A stretch of DNA of 64,000 bases, taken from assembly GCA_002483445.1 (NCBI GenBank), contig DLHY01000065.1, positions 1 to 64,000 of the forward strand, read 5' to 3'. Under the pieces are notes generated by a model, which searched no databases, was not told the origin of the DNA, and was given only the letters and a program-made list of their open reading frames with translations. Below are positions 1 through 8,510 of this stretch, piece after piece. Position 1 is the stretch's first letter. The number at the start of each line of letters is the position of its first letter. The DNA comes from Blastocatellia bacterium UBA7656. Its GTDB lineage: Bacteria > Acidobacteriota > Blastocatellia > UBA7656. The position numbers and the translations under genes were made by a program.

Positions 1-34
1 ATACTCAAAATCGGATTCATAGGAGGTATTCATC

Positions 35-1213
35 ATGTCACGACCATCCGCGGCGCACGACGCGCCTCGCGCGCTCACTACGCTCACTGACGAAGAGTCG
101 CTCTTTCGTCAGTCCGTCCGCGAATTCGCCGAACAACAAATCCGCCCGCTCGCCTCTGAAATGGACGAAGCCTCGAAGTTCTCTTCAGACCTCATCCATC
201 AATTCTTCGAGTTGGGACTTATGGGCATTGCCATCCCTGAAGAATACGGCGGACAGGGCGGGAGCTTCTTCAATTCGATCATCGCCGTCGAGGAACTCTC
301 GCGCGCTGACGCTTCAGCAGGCGTGATAGTAGATGTGCAAAACACTCTGGTCAACAACGCCTTTTTGATGTGGGCCAGTGAAGAGCAGAAGAAACGATAC
401 CTCACGCGACTCGCCGCCGACACCGTAGGAGCTTACGCGCTCTCGGAAGCCTCTTCGGGAAGCGATGCCTTCGCGCTCACCACCCGCGCAGAAGATAAAG
501 GTGATCATTACCTCGTCAACGGTCGCAAGCTTTGGATCACCAACGGTGCCGAAGCCGGAATCTTCATAGTCTTTGCCAACGTCGCGCCCGAAAAAGGTTA
601 TCGCGGCATCACCGCTTTCATCGTCGGGCGTGACTTCCCCGGCTTCACCGTCGGCAAGAAGGAACACAAGCTCGGCATACGAGCAAGCTCTACCTGCGAG
701 TTGATACTCGAAGACTGCGCCGTGAAAAAAGAAAACGTGCTGGGCGAAGTGGGCCGTGGGTACAAGATCGCTATCGAGACATTGAACGAAGGGCGCATTG
801 GAATCGGCTCGCAGATGGTCGGCCTTTCGCAGGGCGCGTTGGAGTACGCTATAGGCTACACCAAAGAGCGAAGACAATTCGGCAAGGCCATCGCATCATT
901 TCAGGGCGTGCAGTTCCAGATAGCTCAGATCGCCACTGAACTCGAAGCGGCGCGATTGATGGTCTACAACGCCGCGCGACTCAAAGATGCTGGCGAAGAT
1001 TTCGTCAAGGAAGCGGCCATGGCCAAGCTGTTCACCTCACAGGTCGCCGAGCATGTCACATCTCAGGCCGTCGAGCTTTACGGCGGCTATGGCTACACGC
1101 GAGATTATCCGGTTGAGAAGTATTACCGCGATGCCAAGATCGGCAAAATTTACGAAGGCACTTCGAACATGCAGCTACAGACCATCGCCAAACTGATACT
1201 CGGCGATGTGTAA
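35..1213 (+). CDS. Acyl-CoA dehydrogenase
   Basis: A 392-residue FAD-dependent acyl-CoA dehydrogenase, which oxidises acyl-CoA to the 2-enoyl-CoA and passes electrons to ETF. The usual three domains are visible: an N-terminal helical part, a middle beta part with LSEASSGSDA and WITNGAEAG, and a C-terminal helical part with YTKERRQFGK and the ending YRDAKIGKIYEGTSNMQ. The Glu of IYEGTS is where short-chain and butyryl-type enzymes carry the catalytic base. Length is normal for the family. The start is fixed by AGGAGG at 22-27. Chain length and branching of the substrate cannot be read from the sequence. The fused 2-oxoacid dehydrogenase E1 nearby would be compatible with branched-chain amino acid breakdown, but that link is inference. 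Confidence 0.95.
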   Translation: MSRPSAAHDAPRALTTLTDEESLFRQSVREFAEQQIRPLASEMDEASKFSSDLIHQFFELGLMGIAIPEEYGGQGGSFFNSIIAVEELSRADASAGVIVDVQNTLVNNAFLMWASEEQKKRYLTRLAADTVGAYALSEASSGSDAFALTTRAEDKGDHYLVNGRKLWITNGAEAGIFIVFANVAPEKGYRGITAFIVGRDFPGFTVGKKEHKLGIRASSTCELILEDCAVKKENVLGEVGRGYKIAIETLNEGRIGIGSQMVGLSQGALEYAIGYTKERRQFGKAIASFQGVQFQIAQIATELEAARLMVYNAARLKDAGEDFVKEAAMAKLFTSQVAEHVTSQAVELYGGYGYTRDYPVEKYYRDAKIGKIYEGTSNMQLQTIAKLILGDV

Positions 1214-1248
1214 GCAACAGGAACAAAGTCCGTCAGGGAGCGGGTCTC

Positions 1249-1935
1249 ATGATCTGTCCGCGCTGTCAGGTTCACAATCCGCCTCACGCCGCTTTCTGTC
1301 TGAGTTGCGGCTTCAAGGTGGAACTGCTCAAAGATACGCCTGCTCCTCAATCATCGATTCGCAAGGGGATTGCGACAGCATCGCTCGCGGTCGGCGCGGT
1401 CAGTTTTGTCACGCTCAGTCTTTTTCTGGTCGGAGCGATCACCAGCATGATTTTAGGAGTGATCGCTCTGGTCAAATCCAACAGCCAGCCCGATGAGTAT
1501 GGCGGAAAAGGAAGGGCGATAGGCGGAATAACCCTCAGCGCGTTTTCCGTGATCGCGGGCTTCTGGTTCATCTTCGATGTGCTTCCGAGCTTTTATCAGG
1601 AGCAAATCGCCAGGAATGAATTTGCCGCTTATACCGCTGTCAAACAGGTTGGCTGGTGTCAGGCGAGGTTTTTCGAAAAGAACCTTCGCTTCGCGACTCT
1701 CGACGAGCTTGAAGCCGCAGACCTCATCAATAGAAAGAGTGTCGAGCAGAAAGGCAACAACAGCGGCTACCTAATCGATGTCAGACTGCGCGAGGGCCGG
1801 TTTGAAATCGTAGCGACTCCCATCGATTATGCCGTCACAGGACGAAAATCTTTTTACATGACTTCAGACTATTACGTTCACGCAGCCGACAAGCGCGGGC
1901 GTGAAGCCGACGGCGACGATCCCGCTTATTATTGA
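1249..1935 (+). CDS. Zinc-ribbon membrane protein with DUF4190-like segment
   Basis: A 228-residue protein of unknown role. It begins with a zinc ribbon (MICPRC, then FCLSC; CxxC-x11-CxxC, residues 3-21). Two hydrophobic segments follow, at about residues 45-80 (AVGAVSFVTLSLFLVGAITS and a Gly/Ile-rich stretch) and 90-110. This is the pattern of zinc-ribbon plus DUF4190 proteins. The C-terminal 110 residues are soluble and resemble pilin-like head domains of the type with a short alpha stretch and a beta region, but no firm family is recognised. A GGGAG sequence precedes the ATG. It stands 35 bp after the acyl-CoA dehydrogenase and could be cotranscribed. Confidence 0.8.
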   Translation: MICPRCQVHNPPHAAFCLSCGFKVELLKDTPAPQSSIRKGIATASLAVGAVSFVTLSLFLVGAITSMILGVIALVKSNSQPDEYGGKGRAIGGITLSAFSVIAGFWFIFDVLPSFYQEQIARNEFAAYTAVKQVGWCQARFFEKNLRFATLDELEAADLINRKSVEQKGNNSGYLIDVRLREGRFEIVATPIDYAVTGRKSFYMTSDYYVHAADKRGREADGDDPAYY

Positions 1936-2027
1936 GTCTCGCTGCCCGCCGCTTTTGTCAAAATCCAGCCCTTCGGGTTAATATGTAATTTATTTGTTCA
2001 CCCCATCTTTATATAGAGGTACAACGG

Positions 2028-4019
2028 ATGATCAAAAGCCTGCTCGAACGCAAGATCGAAAAACGCTCTACACAAGTTCAACTCCAGGGACGAATCCTTT
2101 TTCTCACCGAAGACGCTGCGCTCTTATGTCAGCAACTCGAAGGCAAAGACCTCGACCCTGCCGCTCACTACGCGCTCAGAAACGATATCTCGACCGATGA
2201 AATCACGCCCGCTTACATCTGCTATCACTACGACGAGCAGATAGGCCAGTTCGTCTACGTCGGCCTCAAATGCGGCGAAGAGTTTCCAATCAAACGCAAC
2301 GACGTAAAAAACGGCGGATTCATCCTCTCAGTTTCGGGCAAACGAAGGGGCAAGGGGTCGAGCCGCGAGCAATCGCCTTACGCTGAAATCTCGGCGGGCA
2401 TTCGTTGCGTCATCGCTGAAAACATCGAGCGCATATACAAACAGAATTGCCAGAACCTCGGCTTGCTCACTTCGACCGATTTCGATCTCATCCCGCGCAT
2501 AGCCCGCGGCGAAGAGATACCGCTCGAAGAATTCACCCGCGGCGAGGACGAAATCACCCGCCAGATAATCGAGTACGGCGGACTGTTCACGTTCAACGTC
2601 GCCCGTCTTCAGGGCAAGGCCACGGTTCCTGAAATCAAAACCGAAAGGCGACCAATGACGCTTGCGGAAAAAATATTCGCCCGCCACTTCGTCGTCGATT
2701 TGTCGAAAGATCGAATCGGAGTCGAAGCCGTCCGTCCCGGCGATGCGGGATTCGTCCGCACAGATATCCGTTTCAGCCATGAATACGTCACGCCGATGGC
2801 GGCGATTTTTTATGAGCAGTTGGTAGGCGAGGAGCCGGTCAACGATCCGTCATCGATTTATTTCTTTCAGGATCATCTGACTTTTCTCGATGACGTGATG
2901 CCGCCCGAAAGAAAGGCGATGGGATTGCTCGATCTGGCGCACGACCTGATTCGCAAACAGGAAGAATTCGCCCTCAAGCAGGGCATACGGCTTCACGGCG
3001 CGTTGAAGGATCGCAAGGGGTCGGAAGCGATCTGTCACAGTTTGATTCTGCAAGACTACGCGCTGCCCGGTCAGATCATCATCGGCTCGGATTCTCACAC
3101 GCCTCACGCAGGCGCGATTGGCGCGGTCGCTTTCGGAGTCGGCACGACTGACGTTTTTAATTCGTGGATAACGAAAGACGTTCGCGTGCGGGTGCCTGAA
3201 CAGGTGCGGGTGAGAATCAATGGCCGCAGGCCCGACAACATCACCGCGAAAGATTTCATGCTGGCAATACTGCGCACGGATTTCGTCAGAAACGGCGACG
3301 CGATAGGCAAGATAGTCGAATACACGGGCGAGGCTGTGCGTGATCTCAATATCGATGAGCGCGCGACGATGACCAACATGGCCGCCGAGGTCGGAGCTTT
3401 CACGGGCATAGTCGCGGCGGATGAAAAAACCATAGAGTTCCTCGTCGAGCGGGGACTCGCGCGCGATGAGGCTGAACGCTTGTGCGAAGGGATGCAAAGC
3501 GATGAGGATGCCCAATACGCATTGACCATCGACATCGATGCAAGCGAGCTTCGCCCGATGATCGCCACACCGGGCGATCCCGGCAACGGAATGTTCATCG
3601 ATGAATTGAAACAGGAAGTTAAAATCGATATCGCTTACGGCGGTTCATGCACTGCGGGCAAGAAGGAAGACATGGATATGTACGCGCGGGTCTTCCGCGA
3701 TGCGCTCGCTCGCGGCGAGAGGGTTCACCCATCGGTGCATTGCTTCATTCAGTTCGGCTCGCAGGAAGTTAGAAAGTATTGCGAAGAGCAGGGCTACATC
3801 GACACATTCAACGAAGTGGGCGCGAACATCATCGAGCCTAGCTGTGGCGCGTGCATAAACGCAGGGCCGGGAGTCAGCACGCTCAAAGAGCAGGTAGTCA
3901 TCAGCGCGCAGAACCGCAATTTTCCCGGTCGCAGCGGGCCGGGGCAGATGTATCTGGCTTCGCCGCTGACGGTCGCCGCGTCGGCTGTCGCGGGTCACAT
4001 CGTTGAGTACACAAAATAA
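2028..4019 (+). CDS. Aconitase-family hydratase, swivel and catalytic domains fused
   Basis: A 663-residue member of the aconitase/isopropylmalate dehydratase superfamily. Residues 1 to about 190 match the swivelling (LeuD-like) domain, with RNDISTDEITPAY and GKGSSREQSPYAE. The rest is the [4Fe-4S] catalytic (LeuC-like) part, with GSDSHTPHAGAIG and the three cluster cysteines C541 (GGSCTAGKK), C606 and C609 (PSCGACINAGPG). The order swivel-then-catalytic is the reverse of AcnA and of a simple leuC-leuD fusion, and resembles AcnB without its N-terminal HEAT-like domain. Substrate could be citrate, isopropylmalate, homocitrate or a related acid. No leuA/leuB or citrate synthase gene is nearby to decide. 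The ATG at 2028 follows the weak SD-like stretch AGAGGTACAACGG. Confidence 0.88.
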   Translation: MIKSLLERKIEKRSTQVQLQGRILFLTEDAALLCQQLEGKDLDPAAHYALRNDISTDEITPAYICYHYDEQIGQFVYVGLKCGEEFPIKRNDVKNGGFILSVSGKRRGKGSSREQSPYAEISAGIRCVIAENIERIYKQNCQNLGLLTSTDFDLIPRIARGEEIPLEEFTRGEDEITRQIIEYGGLFTFNVARLQGKATVPEIKTERRPMTLAEKIFARHFVVDLSKDRIGVEAVRPGDAGFVRTDIRFSHEYVTPMAAIFYEQLVGEEPVNDPSSIYFFQDHLTFLDDVMPPERKAMGLLDLAHDLIRKQEEFALKQGIRLHGALKDRKGSEAICHSLILQDYALPGQIIIGSDSHTPHAGAIGAVAFGVGTTDVFNSWITKDVRVRVPEQVRVRINGRRPDNITAKDFMLAILRTDFVRNGDAIGKIVEYTGEAVRDLNIDERATMTNMAAEVGAFTGIVAADEKTIEFLVERGLARDEAERLCEGMQSDEDAQYALTIDIDASELRPMIATPGDPGNGMFIDELKQEVKIDIAYGGSCTAGKKEDMDMYARVFRDALARGERVHPSVHCFIQFGSQEVRKYCEEQGYIDTFNEVGANIIEPSCGACINAGPGVSTLKEQVVISAQNRNFPGRSGPGQMYLASPLTVAASAVAGHIVEYTK

Positions 4020-4032
4020 AAAGCAGAGGTTA

Positions 4033-4156
4033 AATGTCAGATGTTAGATGTTAGTTTTGAACCGAGGCATCGGGGTGAATAAAGTTGTGAGCGATAAGAG
4101 ATCAGAAGCATAGTTTTCACCATCACTAACGTCTAGCCTCTAACATCTAACATCTA
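4033..4156. repeat. Inverted pair of heptad arrays
   Basis: The left arm at 4034-4054 has units of the type ATGTTAG. The right arm at about 4118-4156 has CTAACAT units, the inverse complement, with period 7 kept throughout. The arms are separated by about 60 bp of unique DNA. The array starts about 14 nt after the stop of the aconitase-family gene and ends just before the GGAGGAG ribosome binding site of the next gene. Confidence 0.85.
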
Positions 4157-4168
4157 CCCGGAGGAGAC

Positions 4169-6286
4169 ATGGCCGTTCAACCGCAGACGGAAAAATATCA
4201 CGGGCTGGATCGCGACACGATTCGGAGGATTTATCGATTGATGTACATGTCGCGGCGCGTGGATGACAAAGAGATTCAACTCAAGCGGCAGAATAAAATC
4301 TACTTTCAGATTTCAGGCGCGGGACACGAGGCCGTCCTCGTAGCCGCAGGGCTTGCGCTTAAACCTGCCTATGACTGGTTCTATCCTTATTATCGGGATC
4401 GCGCTTTGTGCCTCACGCTTGGCGTGACCGCGGCTGAGATGCTGATGCAGGCGACAGGCGCGGCAGCGGATCCTTCATCGGGCGGGCGACAGATGCCGAG
4501 CCACTGGGGAAATAAACGTCTTAACATCGTCACGCAATCTTCGCCCACAGGCACGCAGTATCTTCAGGCCGTAGGCTGCGCCGAAGCCAACTATCGCGCT
4601 CAACTCATAGGAGATACAAGTCTCGTCGCGGGCTACGAGGCTGACGCGGTGGTTTATGTTTCGTCGGGCGATGGGACGACGAGCGAAGGAGAATTCTTCG
4701 AATCGCTCAACACCTCCTGCAATCTCAAGCTGCCCGTGCTTTACATGATCGAAGACAACGGCTACGCGATTTCAGTACCAGTCGAAGTCCAGACCGCAGG
4801 CGGAAGCATATCGAAGATGGTCAGCGGTTTTCCGAATCTCTACATAGAAGAAGTAGACGGCTGCGATCCGCTGGCAAGTTACGACTGCCTCCGTCGCGCC
4901 GTCGCCTATTGCCGCGAGCGGCAGGGGCCGGCGCTCGTTCACGCGCATGTCATCCGTCCATATTCGCATTCTCTCTCCGATGATGAGATTTTGTATCGCC
5001 CGCCAGCGGAGCGCGAATCGGAAGCCCGCCGCGATCCTATCGCGACTTACGCTGCGTTTCTCATCGAAGAAGGAATTGCTACGGAAAAAGAGATCGAACG
5101 AATGCGCGAAGAGGTCGATGAGGAAATCAATCGCGCTGCCGAAGAAGCCATCGCAGCAGCCAAGCCCGCGAAAGAATCCGTTTCGTTATACGTTTACTCG
5201 CCCGACATCGATCCGACATCGAAAGAATTCGACACTGAATCGAGCGCGCCCGTCGGGGGCGATCAGAAAACGGTTGTCGATTTAATCAATGCCTGTCTTC
5301 ACGACGAGATGGCGAGAGATGAATCGATAATCGTATTCGGCGAAGACGTGGCCGACGTGAGCCGCGAAGAGAATATCGAAGAGGTCAAAGGCAAAGGCGG
5401 CGTGTTCAAAGTCACGCATAACCTGCAAAGGAAATTCGGCAGCGCGCGAGTATTCAACACTCCTCTTGCCGAAGCCAACATCACAGGCCGCGCCATCGGA
5501 CTTGCCACGCGAGGGCTGAAGCCCGTGTGTGAGATTCAGTTCTTCGATTACATCTGGCCAGCGATGATGCAGCTTCGCGACGAAGCGCCACTCATTCGCT
5601 GGCGTTCGAATAATGTTTTCAAATGCCCTATGGTCATTCGCGTAACCATCGGCGGATATCTGACTGGCGGGGCGATCTATCACAGCCAGTGCGGCGAAGT
5701 GTTGTTTACACACACGCCGGGTCTGAGAGTGGTGATGCCGTCGAACGCATTGGATGCGAACGGGCTTTTGAGGACGGCTATCAGGTGCGACGATCCAGTG
5801 CTGTTTCTCGAACACAAGCATCTTTATCGACAGGTCTACAACAAAGCTCCGTATCCCGGCCCGGATTTTTGTATTCCGTTCGGCAAGGCTAAAGTCGTGC
5901 GCGAAGGCGAGGACGTTTCCATAATCACTTATGGGGCGACTGTGCAAAGATCGATAGTTGCGGCGAAGAAAGCCGAAGAAGAGCATGGGTTGAGGGTAGA
6001 GGTGATCGATCTGCGCACGCTGAGTCCTTATGACTGGGAGGCGATAAAGCATTCGGTCGAGAAGACCAGCAAAGCGATAGTCGTGCATGAGGACACGCGG
6101 TCGTGGGGCTACGGGGCAGAGATAGCAGCGCGCATAGCTGATGAATTATTCGATCATCTCGACGGCCCTGTGCGAAGAGTCGCGGCGATGGACACGTTCG
6201 TCGCTTACTCACCTGATCTTGAAGATGAGATTCTCCCGCAGGTCGACGACATCACGGCTGCGATATTGAAGCTGGTCAGGTATTGA
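4169..6286 (+). CDS. 2-oxoacid dehydrogenase E1, alpha-beta fusion
   Basis: A 705-residue thiamine-diphosphate decarboxylase subunit of a branched-chain 2-oxoacid or pyruvate dehydrogenase complex. The alpha half (about 1-340) has the ThDP motif GDGTTSEGEF followed by EDNGYAIS. The beta half (about 365-705) has FGEDVADVSREENIE, FNTPLAEANI and the transketolase C-terminal domain (DVSIITYGATVQRS, VIDLRTLSPYD). A charged Ala/Glu-rich linker (about 300-360) joins them. Fused E1 chains of this size are known for branched-chain-type enzymes in several phyla. No E2 or E3 gene is in the window. GGAGGAG at 4160-4166 sets the start. Confidence 0.93.
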   Translation: MAVQPQTEKYHGLDRDTIRRIYRLMYMSRRVDDKEIQLKRQNKIYFQISGAGHEAVLVAAGLALKPAYDWFYPYYRDRALCLTLGVTAAEMLMQATGAAADPSSGGRQMPSHWGNKRLNIVTQSSPTGTQYLQAVGCAEANYRAQLIGDTSLVAGYEADAVVYVSSGDGTTSEGEFFESLNTSCNLKLPVLYMIEDNGYAISVPVEVQTAGGSISKMVSGFPNLYIEEVDGCDPLASYDCLRRAVAYCRERQGPALVHAHVIRPYSHSLSDDEILYRPPAERESEARRDPIATYAAFLIEEGIATEKEIERMREEVDEEINRAAEEAIAAAKPAKESVSLYVYSPDIDPTSKEFDTESSAPVGGDQKTVVDLINACLHDEMARDESIIVFGEDVADVSREENIEEVKGKGGVFKVTHNLQRKFGSARVFNTPLAEANITGRAIGLATRGLKPVCEIQFFDYIWPAMMQLRDEAPLIRWRSNNVFKCPMVIRVTIGGYLTGGAIYHSQCGEVLFTHTPGLRVVMPSNALDANGLLRTAIRCDDPVLFLEHKHLYRQVYNKAPYPGPDFCIPFGKAKVVREGEDVSIITYGATVQRSIVAAKKAEEEHGLRVEVIDLRTLSPYDWEAIKHSVEKTSKAIVVHEDTRSWGYGAEIAARIADELFDHLDGPVRRVAAMDTFVAYSPDLEDEILPQVDDITAAILKLVRY

Positions 6287-6384
6287 AATGAAACGGGACG
6301 CCACAACAGATTTTCTCTGGCCTTATGAAATCGCCAGCGAACGGATGTCAGTCTGAAAATCGTAGATCGAAGCGAAAGGCTTTT

Positions 6385-7290
6385 ATGGGAAACGATGTCA
6401 AAGCAAGTTTTCTCGCTTCGTTGAAAGAACGATACGGACACATTCACAAATCAGGCCCAAGCCTCTCTTTGTTCGTTATTGGACAGGATGAGGCGCGAAT
6501 TTACATTCGCTACTCAAGAGTCCACAGAGGCTATAAAACCTTCTACGGCTTGCGCGATGAAGATTTGAGACAGTTGGAAGGACACCCATCGGCAATCTGC
6601 TTCTTATGGGATGATCAGAGAGAGCCTTTGTTCATTCGCTTCTCTGACTATGAACAAATATTCAACTCCGTATCGCCTGCGAAGGATGGTCAATACAAGA
6701 TACAAATCTATTTGCAGGATGGAGCGACTGAACTCTATATCGCGCAGGCGGGAAGGTTCAATGTCGAAGGGAGATTTGGCTGGAGCGAATTGGATAGCCT
6801 CATAAGCTCAACCGGCATGACGAGCATACCTGAGTTTTCACATTCCCAGATGCAAACATTGCTTGGGGCTATAGGCCACGCAAAAGGCTACGATATTTGG
6901 ATTCCGGCTTCCGACCGCAACAAACTTGATTGGTCAGTGTCATCTCCGTTTTCATGCAGAAGCGCGCTGCCGCTTGGTGTTCAGGAAGTGGAAGCGGTAA
7001 TACAGGAAATAGACGTTATATGGCTGAATCGAGGTTCGAGCGAGCCAAGAGCGATGTTTGAGGTTGAGCATTCAACGCCAATATACTCAGGGCTACTAGG
7101 TTTTAACGACGTACACTTGGTGGCTCCACTACTGCGACCGCGTTTCAGTGTAGTCGCCAATGATGCTCGCCGTGATCTTTTTGTAAGACAACTGAATCGA
7201 CCGACATTTCGTCTGAGCGGCCTGAGAGATCTTTGCACGTTTCTTGATTATAAGGACGTGTTCGGATGGTATACACGCATTAAACTTTAG
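6385..7290 (+). CDS. Nuclease-like protein beside a restriction endonuclease gene
   Basis: A 301-residue protein of uncertain function, from the ATG that follows GAAAGG (an upstream ATG at 6325 would add 20 residues). The C-terminal third contains IQEIDVIWL, then MFEVEHSTPIYSGL: an Asp followed 16 residues later by E-x-E. This spacing resembles the metal-binding core of some PD-(D/E)XK nucleases. FSVVANDARRDLFVRQL follows. The codon and base use is visibly AT-richer than its neighbours. It sits 48 bp before a BglII/BstYI-type endonuclease gene on the same strand, so a partner or specificity role in restriction is plausible. Function assignment is inference. Confidence 0.6.
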   Translation: MGNDVKASFLASLKERYGHIHKSGPSLSLFVIGQDEARIYIRYSRVHRGYKTFYGLRDEDLRQLEGHPSAICFLWDDQREPLFIRFSDYEQIFNSVSPAKDGQYKIQIYLQDGATELYIAQAGRFNVEGRFGWSELDSLISSTGMTSIPEFSHSQMQTLLGAIGHAKGYDIWIPASDRNKLDWSVSSPFSCRSALPLGVQEVEAVIQEIDVIWLNRGSSEPRAMFEVEHSTPIYSGLLGFNDVHLVAPLLRPRFSVVANDARRDLFVRQLNRPTFRLSGLRDLCTFLDYKDVFGWYTRIKL

Positions 7291-7338
7291 CTGCACGACC
7301 CCACAGAGTATTTGACAGGAGGCACAGGGAGCAAAACC

Positions 7339-7887
7339 ATGAGAGTAGCATCCACATATTCAATCAAAACCAGCAATCAGATTTCCCAGCCATACCCTCG
7401 CGCTTTTTCAGAAGTTCGCAGAATCATAAACGAGGTTAAAGCATCTGACTTCAAAATAAAAGCCAACGGGCAAACCTCATACAGCCCGAAGCAAATCCAC
7501 CGAACTCTTTCCAGCCAGTTCAAAGATCATGGTTGGAAAACATTATCTTTGCGCTGCAAGCTGCCAGTCACATATTTTGTAGAAGGCTTCAAGAATCGCT
7601 CTGGCGATTTTGAAGGTCGCCGCGAAATGGATTTTGTAAAAGCAGGGGTGGGAGTGGAAATTGAGTTTGGCAAGCCCGTCCTTGAGATTTGTAGTGCTTG
7701 CGCGAAGATGACCATATTTCGCAACCTCGGACATATCGATTGCGGCATCGAGATAGTTCCCATAAAAGCTTTTGCGGATGAGATGTCAACCGGCGTTTCC
7801 TACTTCGAACAGTTCGTAGGGGATCTGGAAAACAGAGGGGCTGCCGATATCGATATCCCCGTCCTTATACTCGGCATCGATGCGTGA
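7339..7887 (+). CDS. BglII/BstYI-type restriction endonuclease
   Basis: A 182-residue protein resembling the BglII/BstYI family of type II restriction endonucleases. The catalytic set appears as MDFVKAGVGVEIEFGK: Asp, then +9 Glu, then +11 Glu. This is the same spacing as the D, E and Q residues of BglII, with E-x-E in place of E-x-Q. AKMTIFRNLGHIDCGIEIVP and SYFEQFVGDLENRG follow as in that family. The ATG at 7339 follows AGGGAG; a TTG at 7312 is also open. No DNA methyltransferase gene is in the window, so self-protection must lie elsewhere or the enzyme is not active. The region is AT-richer than its surroundings, which suggests acquisition. Confidence 0.78.
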   Translation: MRVASTYSIKTSNQISQPYPRAFSEVRRIINEVKASDFKIKANGQTSYSPKQIHRTLSSQFKDHGWKTLSLRCKLPVTYFVEGFKNRSGDFEGRREMDFVKAGVGVEIEFGKPVLEICSACAKMTIFRNLGHIDCGIEIVPIKAFADEMSTGVSYFEQFVGDLENRGAADIDIPVLILGIDA

Positions 7888-7900
7888 AGGGACGATCAGA

Positions 7901-8003
7901 CTGGGAGCGCACACTCCAGTGTGCTTGATTGCGGAGTCAAGGCTTTAAGGTTTTCTACAGGCTCCTGATTTGAAGTCTAGCACGCAAGATGCGTGCGCCC
8001 CCA
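7901..8003. repeat. Paired-hairpin palindromic element, copy A
   Basis: Two short hairpins point outwards from a conserved core. The left one is CTGGGAGC then GCACACT-CC-AGTGTGC. The right one is GCACGCA-AGA-TGCGTGC then GCCCCCA. The core between them contains GCGGAGTCAAGG and TTTGAAG. The same plan, with different stem sequences but a matching core, recurs at 37727-37833. It lies 13 bp after the restriction endonuclease gene. Confidence 0.8.
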
Positions 8004-8107
8004 AGACCGCATTCGCGCTGCTACACAGAAACAAATTTTCATGATAAAAAGCGACGGGCAATTCGTTGTTCGCCTGCTCTCTGCAAATATCAAACAAAGG
8101 AGACGCG

Positions 8108-8467
8108 ATGGGAAGCAGAACCGTCAGAGATTACACGCTCAACTTCGACCCCTGGCCGCACATCGATGCGTGGGCGAATGAAAACGGCTACAAAGTGAAA
8201 GGAGCCGATGCAAACGGGCGGCTCTATCAGAAGGGTCACGGGATACTTGTCGCCCCGATGATGTTCGAGATAAGGCAATCCGGCCCTCAGTTTCATTTCG
8301 AAGCCTGGATAAGAGTCAATACCTTCACCCGCATCTTCGCCTTCTTCCTCATCCCGGCGGAGATGGGCATAGAGTCGGGCGGATTCAAACTCGTCGTCCC
8401 CAGAAAAATAGCGCGCGAAGCCGTCAACAAACTGATGATGAGGCTTCAACTCCCTCCCATTCCATAA
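8108..8467 (+). CDS. Hypothetical protein
   Basis: A 119-residue protein not recognised from the sequence. It has no signal peptide. A hydrophobic stretch, FTRIFAFFLIPAEMG, lies around residues 74-88, followed by a basic segment (RKIAREAVNKLMMRL). GGAGAC just before the ATG at 8108 sets the start; an earlier in-frame ATG at 8066 lacks a binding site. It lies between the palindromic element and the NtrC-type regulator gene, with 43 bp to the latter. Confidence 0.65.
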   Translation: MGSRTVRDYTLNFDPWPHIDAWANENGYKVKGADANGRLYQKGHGILVAPMMFEIRQSGPQFHFEAWIRVNTFTRIFAFFLIPAEMGIESGGFKLVVPRKIAREAVNKLMMRLQLPPIP

Positions 8468-8510
8468 CGGGCTGGAACGGGTGCTGGCAAGCTGGTAGCA
8501 TTTCACCATA

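Noticed and set aside
2850..3515. Long antisense frame within the aconitase-family gene
   Set aside because: The plus-strand frame holds all family motifs; the antisense frame is a by-product of GC-biased codons.
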